A stretch of 64,000 bases of DNA from Zingiber officinale (lineage: Eukaryota > Streptophyta > Magnoliopsida > Zingiberales > Zingiberaceae), in assembly GCF_018446385.1 (NCBI RefSeq), contig NC_055990.1:26001891-26065890 (forward strand), given 5' to 3'. Below the pieces are notes generated by a model, which saw only the letters and a list, made by a program, of their open reading frames with translations, ran no database searches and was not told where the DNA came from. Both the position numbers and the translations under genes were made by a program. Position 1 is the stretch's first letter, and the number at the start of each line of letters is the position of its first letter. Of the stretch, positions 10,313-21,416 are shown one piece after another.

Positions 10313-11818
10313 GATTGACCCCAACGAGAAGAACAATTTAGAATTAGAGAAGAATGAGATCAAATGATGTGATGACGTTAGCAAGGGCGAGACGATGGGG
10401 ATTGGGGCTTCGTCAATAGAAAAACCAAGCTGCTGATTGTCGTCAGACAAGGTGGCCTTTTGGTCTTCGATTAACGCTTTGTCTAGGTCTCTCCTCTTCA
10501 TTAGGATCTTCCACAACTTACAGTGTGTTAGGTTAATCAAGTTCTTCTGGGTGATGATCTTGTTGTTCTATACCTAATAAGTCCGAGCTTAAAACAAAGT
10601 CTTTCATAGGATAGGTAAATCTTGAGCGCCATTAATAAATTTATCTAATTCCATCAGTCAATCCTTGGAAATCAAGAAACCCTCTCAAACGATTAAAGTC
10701 TTAGGATCATCATCATAAAGTACCTCGTCAACTTCTTCCTCCAAATCATTTTCGAACTCGTCAAGGTCATCTTGGGCGTCAAAGCTATCGCCCTCCATGG
10801 TAAACCTAATTATCCTTGGAATGAAGTTTGAGTGTACCCATAAAGAAGAAAGTGATTTTTCATCTTTTTCTTCATCTTCTCTCAATCCTTGATATTGGTT
10901 TTGCCCTGTCTGTCTCGTGAGCGCTGCAAGTGCTCCCATTACGTCGATGCTAGACCCTTGAGTCTAATGGAAATCACTTTCACTTTCATCCGATCTGAAA
11001 CTTGCTTATAGTCGAAGATCTACTTCACTTTGACTTTCTTATAGTCGAAGATCCACTCTACTTTGTTGATCCAATCAACAAAATTTTTTGTCTGTGACGT
11101 ACTAAAAAATTTGGGTTGATCAACTTGACATCCGATGTCTCTAAGTTGTTCCTCTCGATCATGTACCTCACGATCTTCAAGATTATGCGTTGTCGTCGTT
11201 ACACAGGTGAAATTTGTGCTTGCTTCTGTATCGTCTTAATCTCGTCTTGGGTGCTACGACCACGGTGCGATGCTTCCTCAGTTGGAACCTATCTATCATG
11301 ACCATGATCACGACTACAATGACCTTCCATTGGATCTGATGCTCGACTGCCTCAATTGGAATGACGCTAGGTAGGATAGTGATTATCCTACTGGTTGACG
11401 AGAAGGAGATTTGAGGAGAATGCATGAAGAAATAACCGATGTCGTCCGTATCTTTTCGAAAAAAGGAAATTTTATTTAATAATCGAGGATTATCTCTTAA
11501 ACAGTTAAACACATATTATATATTCTCTAGACCCTAAGACCTAAAGAAAGGAAAAAAAAATCCTAATTTATATACTCCAATTCTTATCTTGTAAAGAAAG
11601 AAAAGGAATTTTAAAAGAAAGGAAAAATTATTAATAGACTCACAATCCTAAAATTTCTAAACAGACTCAAAATCTAAAAAATATAAAAAATAGAAATTAC
11701 CAAATATATCTTAAATACCAAAAGAATGAAAATTAACAATAATAATAATAATCTTTGGCTAATCCTACGTCAAAGCATGACATGGATAAATCCTACTTTG
11801 ATTGATTGGGTAGGAATA

Positions 11819-12218
11819 GGGATGTAAATGAGCCAAGCCGCTCGTGAACTATTCGAAGCTCGATTCGATAAAAGCTCGTTTGAGCTCATTTAATGAGGCT
11901 CGTTAAGATAAACAAACCAAGCTCAAGCTTTACATATTCGGCTCGTTAGCTCGTGAACATGTTCGTTAAGCTCATGAATCAATTTTTAAATAAAAAAATA
12001 ATAGTAATATTGAATTTATAGATTTTACACTTCACTTATGAAAAACATAGATAAATATATTAAATTTATTTATTAGAATAAAATTATAAACTTTAACAAG
12101 AATATTATAATTTTTTAAAATATATAATTTAGTTTTTTAATGAATATTTAAATTTATAATTTATATTTATTAAGCTCGTTTAAGCTTGATAAAAACTCGA
12201 ATAAGCTCGTGAGCCATA
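11819..12218. mobile_element. Short terminal-inverted-repeat element, copy 1 (right end deleted)
   Basis: Begins GGGATGTAAATGAGCCAAGC and is full of GAGCTCG/AGCTCGTT words on both strands, a known style of plant miniature DNA element. Copy 2 keeps the whole element (33984-34475), whose right end GCTCGATTACACCCC mirrors the left end. Here about 107 bp are missing, including the right terminus and the left edge of the next repeat. The superfamily is uncertain. A TA dinucleotide flanks both ends in copy 2. Confidence 0.6.
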
Positions 12219-12220
12219 AT

Positions 12221-12507
12221 ATCCTGTGGGCTGACGGAAGAAATAACCGATGTCGTCCATATCTTTTCGAAAAAAGAAAATTTTATTTAATATTCGAGGA
12301 TTATCCCTCAAATAGCTAAACACATATTATATACACTCTAGACCCTAAGATCCAAAGAAAGGAAAGAAACCCTAATTTATACACTCGATTCCTATTTTGT
12401 AAAGAAAGAAAAGTAATTTTAAAAGAAAAGAAAAATGATTAACCGACTCAACAACTAAAAAAAATCTAAAAAATAGAAATATCAAATATATCTTAAATAC
12501 CAAAAGA

Positions 12508-12552
<45 letters not shown>

Positions 12553-12565
12553 TTTGGCTCCTGCA
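12221..12565. mobile_element. Solo-LTR-like copy of the gypsy-like element repeat, copy 1
   Basis: Shares with the right repeat at about 11370-11770 the blocks CGATGTCGTCCATATCTTTTC, TTTAATATTCGAGGATTATC and GACCCTAAGATCCAAAGAAAGG, and also right-hand flank words such as ATAAATCCTACTTTGAT. No interior sequence is attached. It looks like a third, separate insertion or a duplicated end of the same family. A (AAT)15 microsatellite sits near its right end. Confidence 0.5.
12508..12552. repeat. (AAT)15 microsatellite, copy 1
   Basis: Forty-five bases of perfect AAT repeats. The same length is found in copy 2 at 34781-34825. Confidence 0.95.
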
Positions 12566-14703
12566 TTAAAGACTGACATGCATAAATCCTACTTTGATCA
12601 ATTGGGAAACATTTGATTATGCTTCATGATAGATAGGGATACTGAAAGTTAACAAATGTATTAATGCAAAAGCATATGACTCGAGTGAATAGGTGAAGAA
12701 GAGGAAAGAGAGGCCAGGAATGTAAAGAAAATAAAGACGGGGAAGAAATTATGAAGGTTGAAGGAAGACGATTAGTGTGGATAAGGTCATGAAACAAGTT
12801 TGCTTTGAACTACAATTGCTGCAGAGAAGATTTACATATCAAGCAATCCTTGTGGCCAAAAGATCATTAGAGTTTATATTGACTTTATCCCATTAGGCCA
12901 TGAGTTTATTGGGATCGTCTGTTAGGATAGTAATATTTATGGGGTCTGTATGGATAGTATTTTTGTATGGATTCTATTAGAGCTCATGAGGATCCCTTCC
13001 AAAGAAGAACACTAATCTATATAGCTCCCGAGTAACGTACATCACCAACCAACTCTAAAGTAGCCTTACTTACAATTACTGATTCACTAAAGAAAGTGAT
13101 CTGGTTACTTGATCTAAGACAAATAAAATTACTCAGCAAGTATATTATTGCACTTTGAGCCTGAATGAGTTTTTGATTGATGATTTAGCTGAAAATTGGT
13201 CGGCAAATGTATCCTTACTATCAAATATATAATATATTATTTAGCTCATGGCAAATTTTGCAGTTTCAAGTTGTCCTAAAAGTTTTAGTCTCTGATTGGA
13301 GCAATGTAATTTCGGAACCCTGTTATAGTGCCAACTTATAATGCCAGTAGTAAATTAGGGATTGAAGGGGAAAGAAACAGAGAGAGAGAGAGAGAGAGAG
13401 AAGGATAAACAAGAGATGATAATTCATATTTGGGGTAAAATGGTTTCTAAAAAGAATTGTAGTTCTTCAATATCTTTTCACTTAGGCTATTTACTTGTGA
13501 AAACGAGAGTATAATAAGTAGATAACTAATCGATTTAAAATTTATTATAGTATGTCGTACAAGTACTTGACAATACTTGATATGTTTATGCATTCGTTAT
13601 AGTTAACCTACACATATTTATTCATCTTATTTAGAGTTTTTTTACTTTTAATAATATTATATCAAATAATAGTTGAATTTAAAATATTGTTTATTTTATT
13701 TTTACTTTGCCGAAGTGAATACGTATTAATTTTATTTCACTTCACTTATTTGCTAATAAAAATACAACTATAAGAATTAGATCATCAATTGAATTTAAAC
13801 TTTAGAAGAACAAACTAATATGAATTTATGTTGAAGAGTGTGATAACATGGCAAAGCCTGTTGATCGCCTATACGACAAGATGCTTTTTTTTTTTTTGTT
13901 GATATTGAAGAGTGTGCTGATTAATATTGAGTTTTGATGATTTATCGAAGTAATATATTTTAATCATATCCCTAGTCACAAGCAAAAGATTTGTCATCCT
14001 AAGATTTAGGCATGCATATTAAGGAATGGTTAAATGAGCTCCATCACTTTTGGAGCATTAGCATTTATTTTTGTTTTTTTTAGAATGGGTGCATAGAAAT
14101 TCTATCAAATAGTATTGCTAGCAACGGATCAAAAAGCTAGAAGGCAAAGTGATTTTTTTATCGCTATATACACTATTGATCCTTGTTAATTTGTTGGAAA
14201 GATCATTGAAGTTGATTCTAGAAGAGACAAATTGACTAATTAGATAGTGGAGTTGCAGAGGAACAGACTGAATTAAAGAAGGCGTGCAAGTTTCTGAAAT
14301 ATGTTGAAGATATGCCCATCTTGACTGTGTAATCTGACTAATTTTATTGCTTTTCAGTTATTTTGAGTATGACATTTAAGGTAAGATGTCTGGGGAAGAG
14401 ATCCAAAAAAAAAAAGGGAAAATTAACGGCTAAATTCTAGGTTTCTAGCCTCACAAACTAACAATTCATACCAAATACCGTGTCAAACAACTATGTAGAT
14501 GTCGGAATTATTCACTGTGAATCTGTGATTCGGAAGGGCGTAAACATGGCAAACAATGTTGTTTTCTCAAGGTGGACGAACACATTTGCATGTAAAGCCA
14601 CTGTTGCTATATCATCATACTAGTAGGCTTCATGGCGCATGTAGAGACAGTTTGGCAAGAAGACTCAAATTGTCTTGAACAACTCTAAGGCATACTTTCA
14701 GTA
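12566..14703. other. Spacer without recognisable gene, copy 1
   Basis: About 2.1 kb of AT-rich sequence. It contains a (GA)n tract at about 13379-13402, after which copies 1 and 2 differ for about 35 bases, and a long T-run near 13886. No open frame over about 60 codons and no known motif. Its right edge is the insertion site of a CACTA transposon. Confidence 0.4.
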
Positions 14704-15589
14704 CACTACAGGAAATATGTGATTTAGCGGCAAATTATTTTGTCGCTAATAAAACAATTTTCGTCGCTAAAAGAACATAGCGACGATAAATATTCACCGC
14801 TAACATCATCGCTATAGGCTTGTCGTAAACCATATTTAGCGACAAAAGCTAAGATTTCGTCGCTAAGATTAATGACATAACATAAACTGTTGTCAAGATG
14901 GTCATAATTGCTGCTAATATTCAACTAGGTTAGTGACGAATTGGCGCATTTTTGCCACTAAATCCATCCCTGTTAGCGACGAATTGGCGTATTTTCATCG
15001 CTAAATCTACCTCGGTTAGCGATGAATTACACAAAATTTGTCACTATTCATGGTCTAGTTTCACGATGAATCATGGATAATTCGTCGCTAACCATTTAAA
15101 AAAAACCTAGTAGCTACAATATGTTTCGATAACCCAGGTCCCATATAAGGAATTAGCGACGAATTCCCATTAATTCGTCACTAATACTCTTTATTAGCGA
15201 CGACTTCCGATAAATTCATCACTAACACTATTTTTTTAAAAATAATTTTATTTATGTATATTAATATCCTATATACAAATTTATAACTCACAACAAAGTC
15301 ACAACATTCACAAATTTTACCAACTCATAGCATTCATAAATTTGTACTCATACTTTACAACATTCACAAAACATTATAAAGTTAACAACTCTAACAACGA
15401 GTAACACAAGAAAATAAAGTTCACATCCAAATTCATAACTTTAACAACAAGTTCACAACATGAATTCTAACGTGGAGGAGGAGGAGATGGAGCTGAAGAG
15501 AAATCATGGATCAAGGATTGTAATACTCAAAGCCAATCTGTTAAGAATTTGTTCAAACATATTTTGTCTTGATCTTATTAATGTCAACT

Positions 15590-16960
15590 AATCTTGGGTG
15601 CTTGCTAACTGAACTCGGGTGTTTGCTAACTCTTCTTTGCCTTCTAGTTGTTGCTCTGGTTCAAGCTTTTTATGCAATGCTGCGTTAATTAATCTGGATG
15701 CGGTGGCATTTGAAGAAGTGGACCTAACTAACTTTGATCCACTTCCAAGTCCTCTAATATATCCGCAATGAGTACCAAGGACCTGATGTAGCTTAACAAT
15801 AAAATACCAAGTTATGAAAATTTAATTCAAGAATGAAAGATAACCATAACGAGATGTGCAAGTACATGAATCTTGCTAAAAGTAGTGACCAAACAAGTTA
15901 TACTGGATTATACGACATTCTCCTTCACAAGTAAATGACACTTGTGCATATACCATGTATGAAAAAAAGATGAATATAGGCTTTTACATTTCAAGATGAT
16001 GCAGAATATACTAAATGCTTCATATGAGGTGTATGTTAATATAGAACAAACGTGTTGGCTAGAGTTTTAATACTAAGTCACCAAAACAATACAAGTTTTG
16101 AAGATAATAAACATATGATATGATGATATCTTGAGCATGCAGATAAGGTTTAACTCATCTGGGTATCTCAAATGACCAACATGGAACAACCTAACAAAAT
16201 GAGTATCGTGGACCTGATCACAAATTATATCCTCAATTTGGACTGCATCGATGACATTTTCTGTATTTTCTTGTATTTGAACATACTCATCACAGTCTCA
16301 CCATATCATCCTAGAAATAATAAACATATAAAAAATATCATAAAAAATAATTATGCAAAGTTAAGAATCACTAAATAAGATCATAGCATACATATACGAT
16401 TTCGACCCTCTCCCCAATCTACCCTTTTGACGAGTTATAATGAATTTCATTAAAGACAATAATCCGATCTTTTCTTTGTGACTTGATCAGTTTGAAAAAA
16501 AAAATGTGATACTATTTTAATGAACACAATATATGATAATTATAAAATTCGCACTTACACCGTCGTAACAATATTGAATGAAGGATTTAGAACCTCTGCG
16601 ATGGTTATATGAGAGTTTCTCTCAATTTTTAATAGTTGTTGCAGATCTTTTCTATGACGCAAAATTTTGCATAAATAAAACATTAGTTAAAGAATAAATA
16701 ATTAATTTTTTTTAATAAAAAAGACATTTGTTATAGAATGAGTTAACCTGAAATGCCTCTTATTCAAACAGAGTACACATGTAGTCCCAGTTATCTTGCG
16801 TCTTACAAAACTCGATCGACATATGTTGTCAGCGCTCAACAAGAGGAAGGTGCAATAGCTTCTTATAATGACTATGCATTTTAATTATATTGTCTCTATA
16901 CCTTGTACTCATTAACCGATCGGTCTCCTTTCTGACTAACGATGAACCATCTTAAAAACT
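15590..16960 (-). pseudogene. CACTA transposase-associated protein remnant, copy 1
   Basis: Two minus-strand stretches are readable. The first, about 16960-16780, includes RKETDRLMSTRYRDNI and HYKKLLHLPLVER followed by WDYMCTLFE. The second, about 15785-15600, includes LGTHCGYIRGLGSGSK and SSNATASRLINAAL. These resemble the plant transposase family PF03004 (Transposase_24) usually found in CACTA elements. Frames are broken in between, so the element could not move without help. I saw no TNP2-type catalytic region in this copy. Confidence 0.55.
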
Positions 16961-17109
16961 GATATCAAAAGTAGCTTGAAAAAAAATAAACTTATTTATT
17001 TTGCATGTGGTTAGTAATAAAGGAGTGGTTATAAATATGTTGAATTAGTTGTACTTACTGATAATTGATCATATATCATCTTTTTATTATTCGTGAGGAC
17101 GACTTTTAG

Positions 17110-18605
17110 GTTATAAGGGAGCTGATCCTGTCCAAAAGTCAAAGAGACGAAAAGCTGGGGATGTGGTGCTCACGCTGACCTTCTATGGACTTCGCGCGGA
17201 CCTGCAACACAGATGTCAGTGCCGAGCCAGGGAAGGGATCCCGGCGTTGGCCCTCCGACGTTCAAGTCAGTCACCGGCGATGAAGTGGAAAGCGAAGCAA
17301 CAAGAAGACTACTGTAGCGTAAACAATGAATATCGCATACCTCCGCTGTTGCTTGGACCCTCCTTTATATAGAGCTCCGGTAGCGCATGTACACACTTCC
17401 TAAGGCGAGCACGCTTCTCAAAGCTTTCCCTGACAAGACTTGTCAGTAAAGTGTCCCTGACGCAGTATCTTAACGGGCCGAGCATATTTCCGAAGTGACA
17501 GTGGAACCTTCTGCCATACGAACTTCTGGCAGCTCATGCCCGGTGTTGGCGACACCAATTCCCAAAAGGATGTTGAGGGATATCAACGTACTGTACCACT
17601 AGGCCGAGCGGGTTGGTCCCTCGGCCGTCCATTCGTCGCTCTGGTGCCCCGTCCGATCGGCCAGAACCTTGGTACTCCTAGTCTGCTTGAACGAAGTTTC
17701 ACTCTACCACTATCGAGTCCTGCTGTCAAGCCCAGCGGGGTAGCTGCTCGGCCGAAGTTGAACTCTGTCAATGTCAGGCTTTGCTGTCTGGCCGAGCGAG
17801 GTAGTCGCTCGGCTCGACTTCTGCTACCCCGCTCGGCTCGACTTCTGCACATCGTTCTCCCTTGGGCGTTAGTTGTTTGAATGCTCCTCGTGTCGAAGGC
17901 GACGGCGGGTCGAAGACTTCTCCCCGATTGGGGCATACTTCGCCCGATTGGCCGATGCCACCTACGCGTTGAGCGCCTTGACTTTGACCTCCTTTGACCT
18001 CCACCGTGGCAGTGGTGTGGGGCCCTTCATCATCACTGCATCACAAGTCTCCCCCTCAAGTCTAGTCGAAGGAGGCTGTAAGTTTGACTGACTGAACAAT
18101 TGTCTGAGCAGATTTCCTCCCGATCGACCTTCGACACTGTGTGGTTTCTGATCGGGATGTGACCGTTCCTTGCCGATCAACCTGTTGAAGCTTGTTGTTC
18201 GGGCGTAGGTTTGCTCCCTTGATCCGATTGGAACGACGAAGGTTTTCACTTGTGAACTCTTTCCTTGGGCTGTCTTGTGCGAGCGCGAGTCAAGCTGACG
18301 TCACCCATATTTCTGGGAAATCGTGTAAATCTCTGTGCATTAAGGCTGAGCGCGCTCCCATGCTGTCATTAAATGTCGACCCATAGCGATGTGCCACGTG
18401 TCCTACCCCTGCCGCCACACGCTTGACATGACAGGGTACCGATGTGATGTTTGACAGTTTAAATTCAGCGGTCAGATCTCACCCTAGGTTTCAGCGACCT
18501 AGATCGGACGGCTCCGGTCGGCCGACCCCAGGCTTATAAGCCCGTGTGTGTCACCGTCTTTGCACATTTCGCCTTCGTGCTCTTTGGTGCTGCTCGTTTC
18601 ATGCT
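17110..18605. mobile_element. GC-rich LTR-type retroelement nested in the CACTA, copy 1 (incomplete)
   Basis: Composition changes sharply from AT-rich to GC-rich at about 17110. The stretch holds a TATA-like CTTTATATAGAGC at about 17370 (readable on the minus strand as CTCTATATAAAG) and a second one, GGCTTATAAGCCC, at about 18530. The contig stops at 18605 inside what copy 2 shows to be one arm of an inverted repeat. Copy 2 continues into a gag-like reading frame. Compared with copy 2, this region is much more diverged than the rest of the duplication. Confidence 0.6.
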
Positions 18606-18705
18606 NNNNNNNNNNNNNNNNNNNNNNNNNNNNNNNNNNNNNNNNNNNNNNNNNNNNNNNNNNNNNNNNNNNNNNNNNNNNNNNNNNNNNNNNNNNNNNN
18701 NNNNN
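18606..18705. other. Assembly gap of 100 N
   Basis: Exactly 100 unknown bases, the conventional size for a gap of unknown length between contigs. The sequence to the left ends within a repeat. The sequence to the right begins upstream of GAUT exons whose 5' partners are absent. Confidence 1.
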
Positions 18706-19441
18706 AATTTTTATAATTTTAAAATATTTATAATGTATTAAAAATAGGAAGATAATGTATTTCATTTATTAAATTATTATTTTAACTATATATTACTCGT
18801 AAGTTGTGGTCGGTAAGAAGCTCGTGCTTGGTTTAAAGTTGATAATATTTTTAATAAAGAAGCTTGAAGAAGCTCAATAAGTAAATGGTTAAGTATGAAA
18901 ATAGTTAAACTTGATGCATCTCGGTTCGTTTACACCACTCAACATGGTCGTACACTGATGTTAGTGATCTTTCCTTTGCTTTATCGTGAAAGTTAAAAGG
19001 CTCTTGATCAGTCTATTAAGAAAGAAGAGAGGGGAGGGGGAATCAATTGACTACTTAATACTTAGATGCATGCATGACTTTGTCAACAACTCAGCATTAA
19101 AGTATACCATTTCCTGCTTTGATATTTGTTATAGTTTTTTATGAATTAATGGAAATACAAGATAGTATTACTAAAATGCTGCAAATACAAAGTTAGGAAC
19201 TGATATGATGCGTAAATTTAGTACAAAAGTTGATATGGAAATGGAACTTGAGCGATCACTGAGGGATTAGTTATGCAGTTGATCCTTAATCTTTCTGTTA
19301 TCATACATTTTTAATAATTTAGTAATGGAGCTAAAGAATTGCTCACTTCCTACCTTACACAAGTTGACTAGATTTCCAGGTTATTTGCCCTCTCATGCTC
19401 TCATCATATTCAAACCTATCTGTTTTGTGGTATTTGATCAG
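18706..19441 (+). other. GAUT intron or upstream sequence after the gap
   Basis: AT-rich and without recognisable exons. It ends in TTTGATCAG, the acceptor of the first visible GAUT exon. The frame is open back to 19325, but the residues before 19442 are not GAUT-like, so I treat it as intron. The N-terminal exons of the gene are expected to the left and must lie in or beyond the gap. Confidence 0.5.
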
Positions 19442-20763
19442 CTACTGAAGATGGACCAGAAAGTTCAGTCTGCAAGGCTTCAAGCGGTAATCTTCCGGCA
19501 CTTGGCTTCAGTTGGGCTTCCAAAGAGCATCCATTGCCTTACATTGAGGTTGGCACAGCTGTACCTTATAAATGCTGCTGCTCGATCTTCTCTGCCACCA
19601 CCTGAATACGCCTCACGGTTGACAAACAACTCTTATCACCACATTGCACTCATAACCGACAATGTAGTTGCTGCTGCCGTTGTGGTCTCATCCACCATAT
19701 CTAGTTGTGCTGATCCTGAGAAACTAGTGTTCCACATTGTCACTGATAAGAAAACTTGCAACTCAATGCATGCCTGGTTTGCTCTCCACTCTTTCCTTCC
19801 TGCAGTGGTGGAGGTAAGGGGACTTCACCAGTTTGACTTTCCTCCTGATGCGAATGCTGTGATCATGAACACTGTAGAGGAACTCCGTCAGAGCTCGTCT
19901 GCTTATCGCTACTACAGGGGATCAGGTAAAGAATACAGAAGACTTTTAGCTCTCAGACCAAGCATGTTTTCGCTCTTGAACTATATGTGGATACATCTTC
20001 CTGAGGTAAGCCGCATATCAAATTATACAACTATAAAAAGAGGTTGTGAAGTTTGAAGTGACAATTACTGGTTTTATGTTACAGCTCTTTACAAAATTAG
20101 AGAAGTTGATTTTTCTGGAAGATGATGTGGTGGTTCAGAGAGACTTAACACCCCTTTGGCACTTAGAACTACAAGGGCTTGTCATGGGTGCAGTAAGTTC
20201 ACAGGACTCGGACGAAGTGCTGAACACTGGACCTTGTGTTGGGAAGATGTTTGCCGACTACCTAAATTTCTCGAATTCCCTGCTTTCATCACCATTACTT
20301 GGGCTGCAGCACAATAGTTGTGCATGGTTGCAAGGCCTAAACATATTTGATCTGCAAGCATGGAGAAAGAACAACATCACCCGTGCTTACCAGCACTGGC
20401 TCAAATTGGCAAGTGCTCTTCATTGAACTTACAAGTTCAAAAAACCTCTGATGATCTCTTTCAACCAAATCTTTGTTTTGTGAGCAGAATCGCGAGTCTG
20501 GATTCACGCTATGGCCGATGGGATCACTGCCACCAGCTTTAATAGCATTCAACAAACAGAATCTGCAGATCGAGCACTCATGGCTTCTGACAGGACTAGG
20601 TTGGCGAATGCCTGATCCTGATGAACTCGAATCTGCTGCAGTCATTCATTTCAGCGGGGCAGGGAAGCCATGGCTCGAAACCGGGCATGCTGAACTACAA
20701 AGAATTTGGCAAAGCCACTTAAACCATTCTGATGAGTTGATAAGCAGCTGCATGGTCATTTGA
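19442..20763 (+). CDS. Galacturonosyltransferase-like GT8 protein (GAUT15-like), 3' exons only
   Basis: Golgi glycosyltransferase family 8 protein of the GAUT group, expected to add galacturonic acid to pectin or related polymers. Visible exons are 19442-20005, 20085-20408 and 20488-20763, all joined in phase 0, giving 387 residues. Family words include FHIVTDKKT, MHAWFALHS, VVEVRGLHQFD, LINAAAR, the metal-binding region FLEDDVVVQRDLTPLW, CAWLQGLNIFDLQAWR and the C-terminal HFSGAGKPWL. Oddities: the usual DDD before VVVQ reads EDD, and the last intron (20409-20487) starts with GCAAGT, a GC-AG intron. The family is usually about 530-560 aa, so roughly 150 N-terminal residues with the membrane anchor are missing upstream because of the assembly gap. 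Assignment to GAUT15 rather than GAUT12-14 is tentative. Confidence 0.85.
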
Positions 20764-21416
20764 GGGGCGACATATAGAGGAGCATTAGTCAATCCAATTC
20801 ATAGCTGAGAAAGCAAAATATATAGAAAACATATACATTCTTATTTGTTTTGGGGTCTGCAGAGCAGCAGAGGTTTAGGAAGGTTGAGCAGAGAGAAGAA
20901 GGTGTTGCCTTCAGTCTCTGCTCTATCTATCAGTCTCTCTGCATACTTTTCAGCTAAAGTTTGTACAAAAGCAAGCAGAAAATTTCCTCTTTTGTCTTGT
21001 TAGTGATGAACAATTGGCCTCTGTGTTAATAATCTAATTAAGTCTCTATTAGTGTCTATTTTCAGTTGGCAGTTGCTAATTTTTAATTAAATTTATTTAA
21101 AAATATCCTTACTATAATTTTGCATTTTGTTTTACTTTAATCATCCTTTTTTATCGAACTGGCTGTCATTTCAAAATGTTTAAATATTATTTTAAAATTT
21201 CAATAGGCACTCGCAGAATTAAAATTTCGAATTTGGCGGCGATGATAATATTGAGAGTTGGAGGGGGATTTTGTTAAGAATGATTTTCAATGATAATCAC
21301 ATCTTATTTGAGGGACTATGTTGCAAAAAGGGCGACCGTAGTTTTTCACTTTTTTTCTGGCGATAAGTTGGGGCGGCGGTCGCAGTCGCACTCACTCCGC
21401 TGTGACCGACGGAGCA
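20764..21416 (+). promoter_or_regulatory. Spacer between GAUT and NADK copy 2; NADK promoter region
   Basis: About 650 bases, AT-rich in the middle and GC-rich near the NADK start. It must hold the GAUT 3' untranslated end and the NADK promoter. No TATA box or other element is convincing. Confidence 0.35.

Larger units (their letters stand above)
8965..11770 (-). mobile_element. Old gypsy-like LTR element carrying host gene fragments, copy 1 (broken)
   Basis: Two direct repeats of roughly 370-400 bp bracket about 2 kb. The left one is about 8965-9330 and the right one about 11370-11770. Both begin around GGTA.GATAG..ATTATCCT and share the blocks TTTAATATTCGAG and CCCTAAGACC.AAAGAAAGG. Read on the minus strand, the interior starts with a gag-like segment (about 11090-10690) with words such as VDWINKVEW, DRMKVKVISIRLKG and RSRDRQGK, typical of plant Ty3/gypsy gag. 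Fragments of an HSP90 gene and a protein kinase gene follow. No reverse transcriptase or integrase was seen, so it is non-autonomous and broken in many places. The two repeats are visibly diverged, so it is old. A third copy of the repeat lies at about 12221-12565. Confidence 0.6.
1..18605 (+). repeat. Copy 1 of ~18.6-kb direct duplication
   Basis: This stretch is repeated at 22167-40869 in the same order and orientation. The first base of the window aligns with 22167, and the last base before the Ns aligns with about 40869. The offset drifts only from 22165 to 22273 through small indels, microsatellite changes and one 107-bp difference in a short transposon. Coding exons, introns, intergenic sequence and nested transposons all match, so this is one block and not a gene family. 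Copy 1 ends exactly at a 100-N gap, which favours an unpurged haplotype over a true tandem duplication. Confidence in the repeat itself is very high. Its cause is an inference. Confidence 0.98.
14704..18605 (-). mobile_element. CACTA (En/Spm-like) DNA transposon, copy 1, cut off by the assembly gap
   Basis: Starts CACTACAGGAAATATG, the terminal signature of the superfamily. It is followed by dense subterminal repeats of the word TTAGCGACGAATT in both orientations up to about 15235. The interior holds transposase-associated remnants on the minus strand (15590-16960). From about 17110 a GC-rich LTR-type element is nested inside. The right terminus is missing because the contig ends at 18605; copy 2 shows the complete element to about 45157. 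Confidence 0.85.

Noticed and set aside
12372-12566. Leucine-rich minus-strand frame
   Set aside because: It is translation of the (AAT)15 microsatellite.
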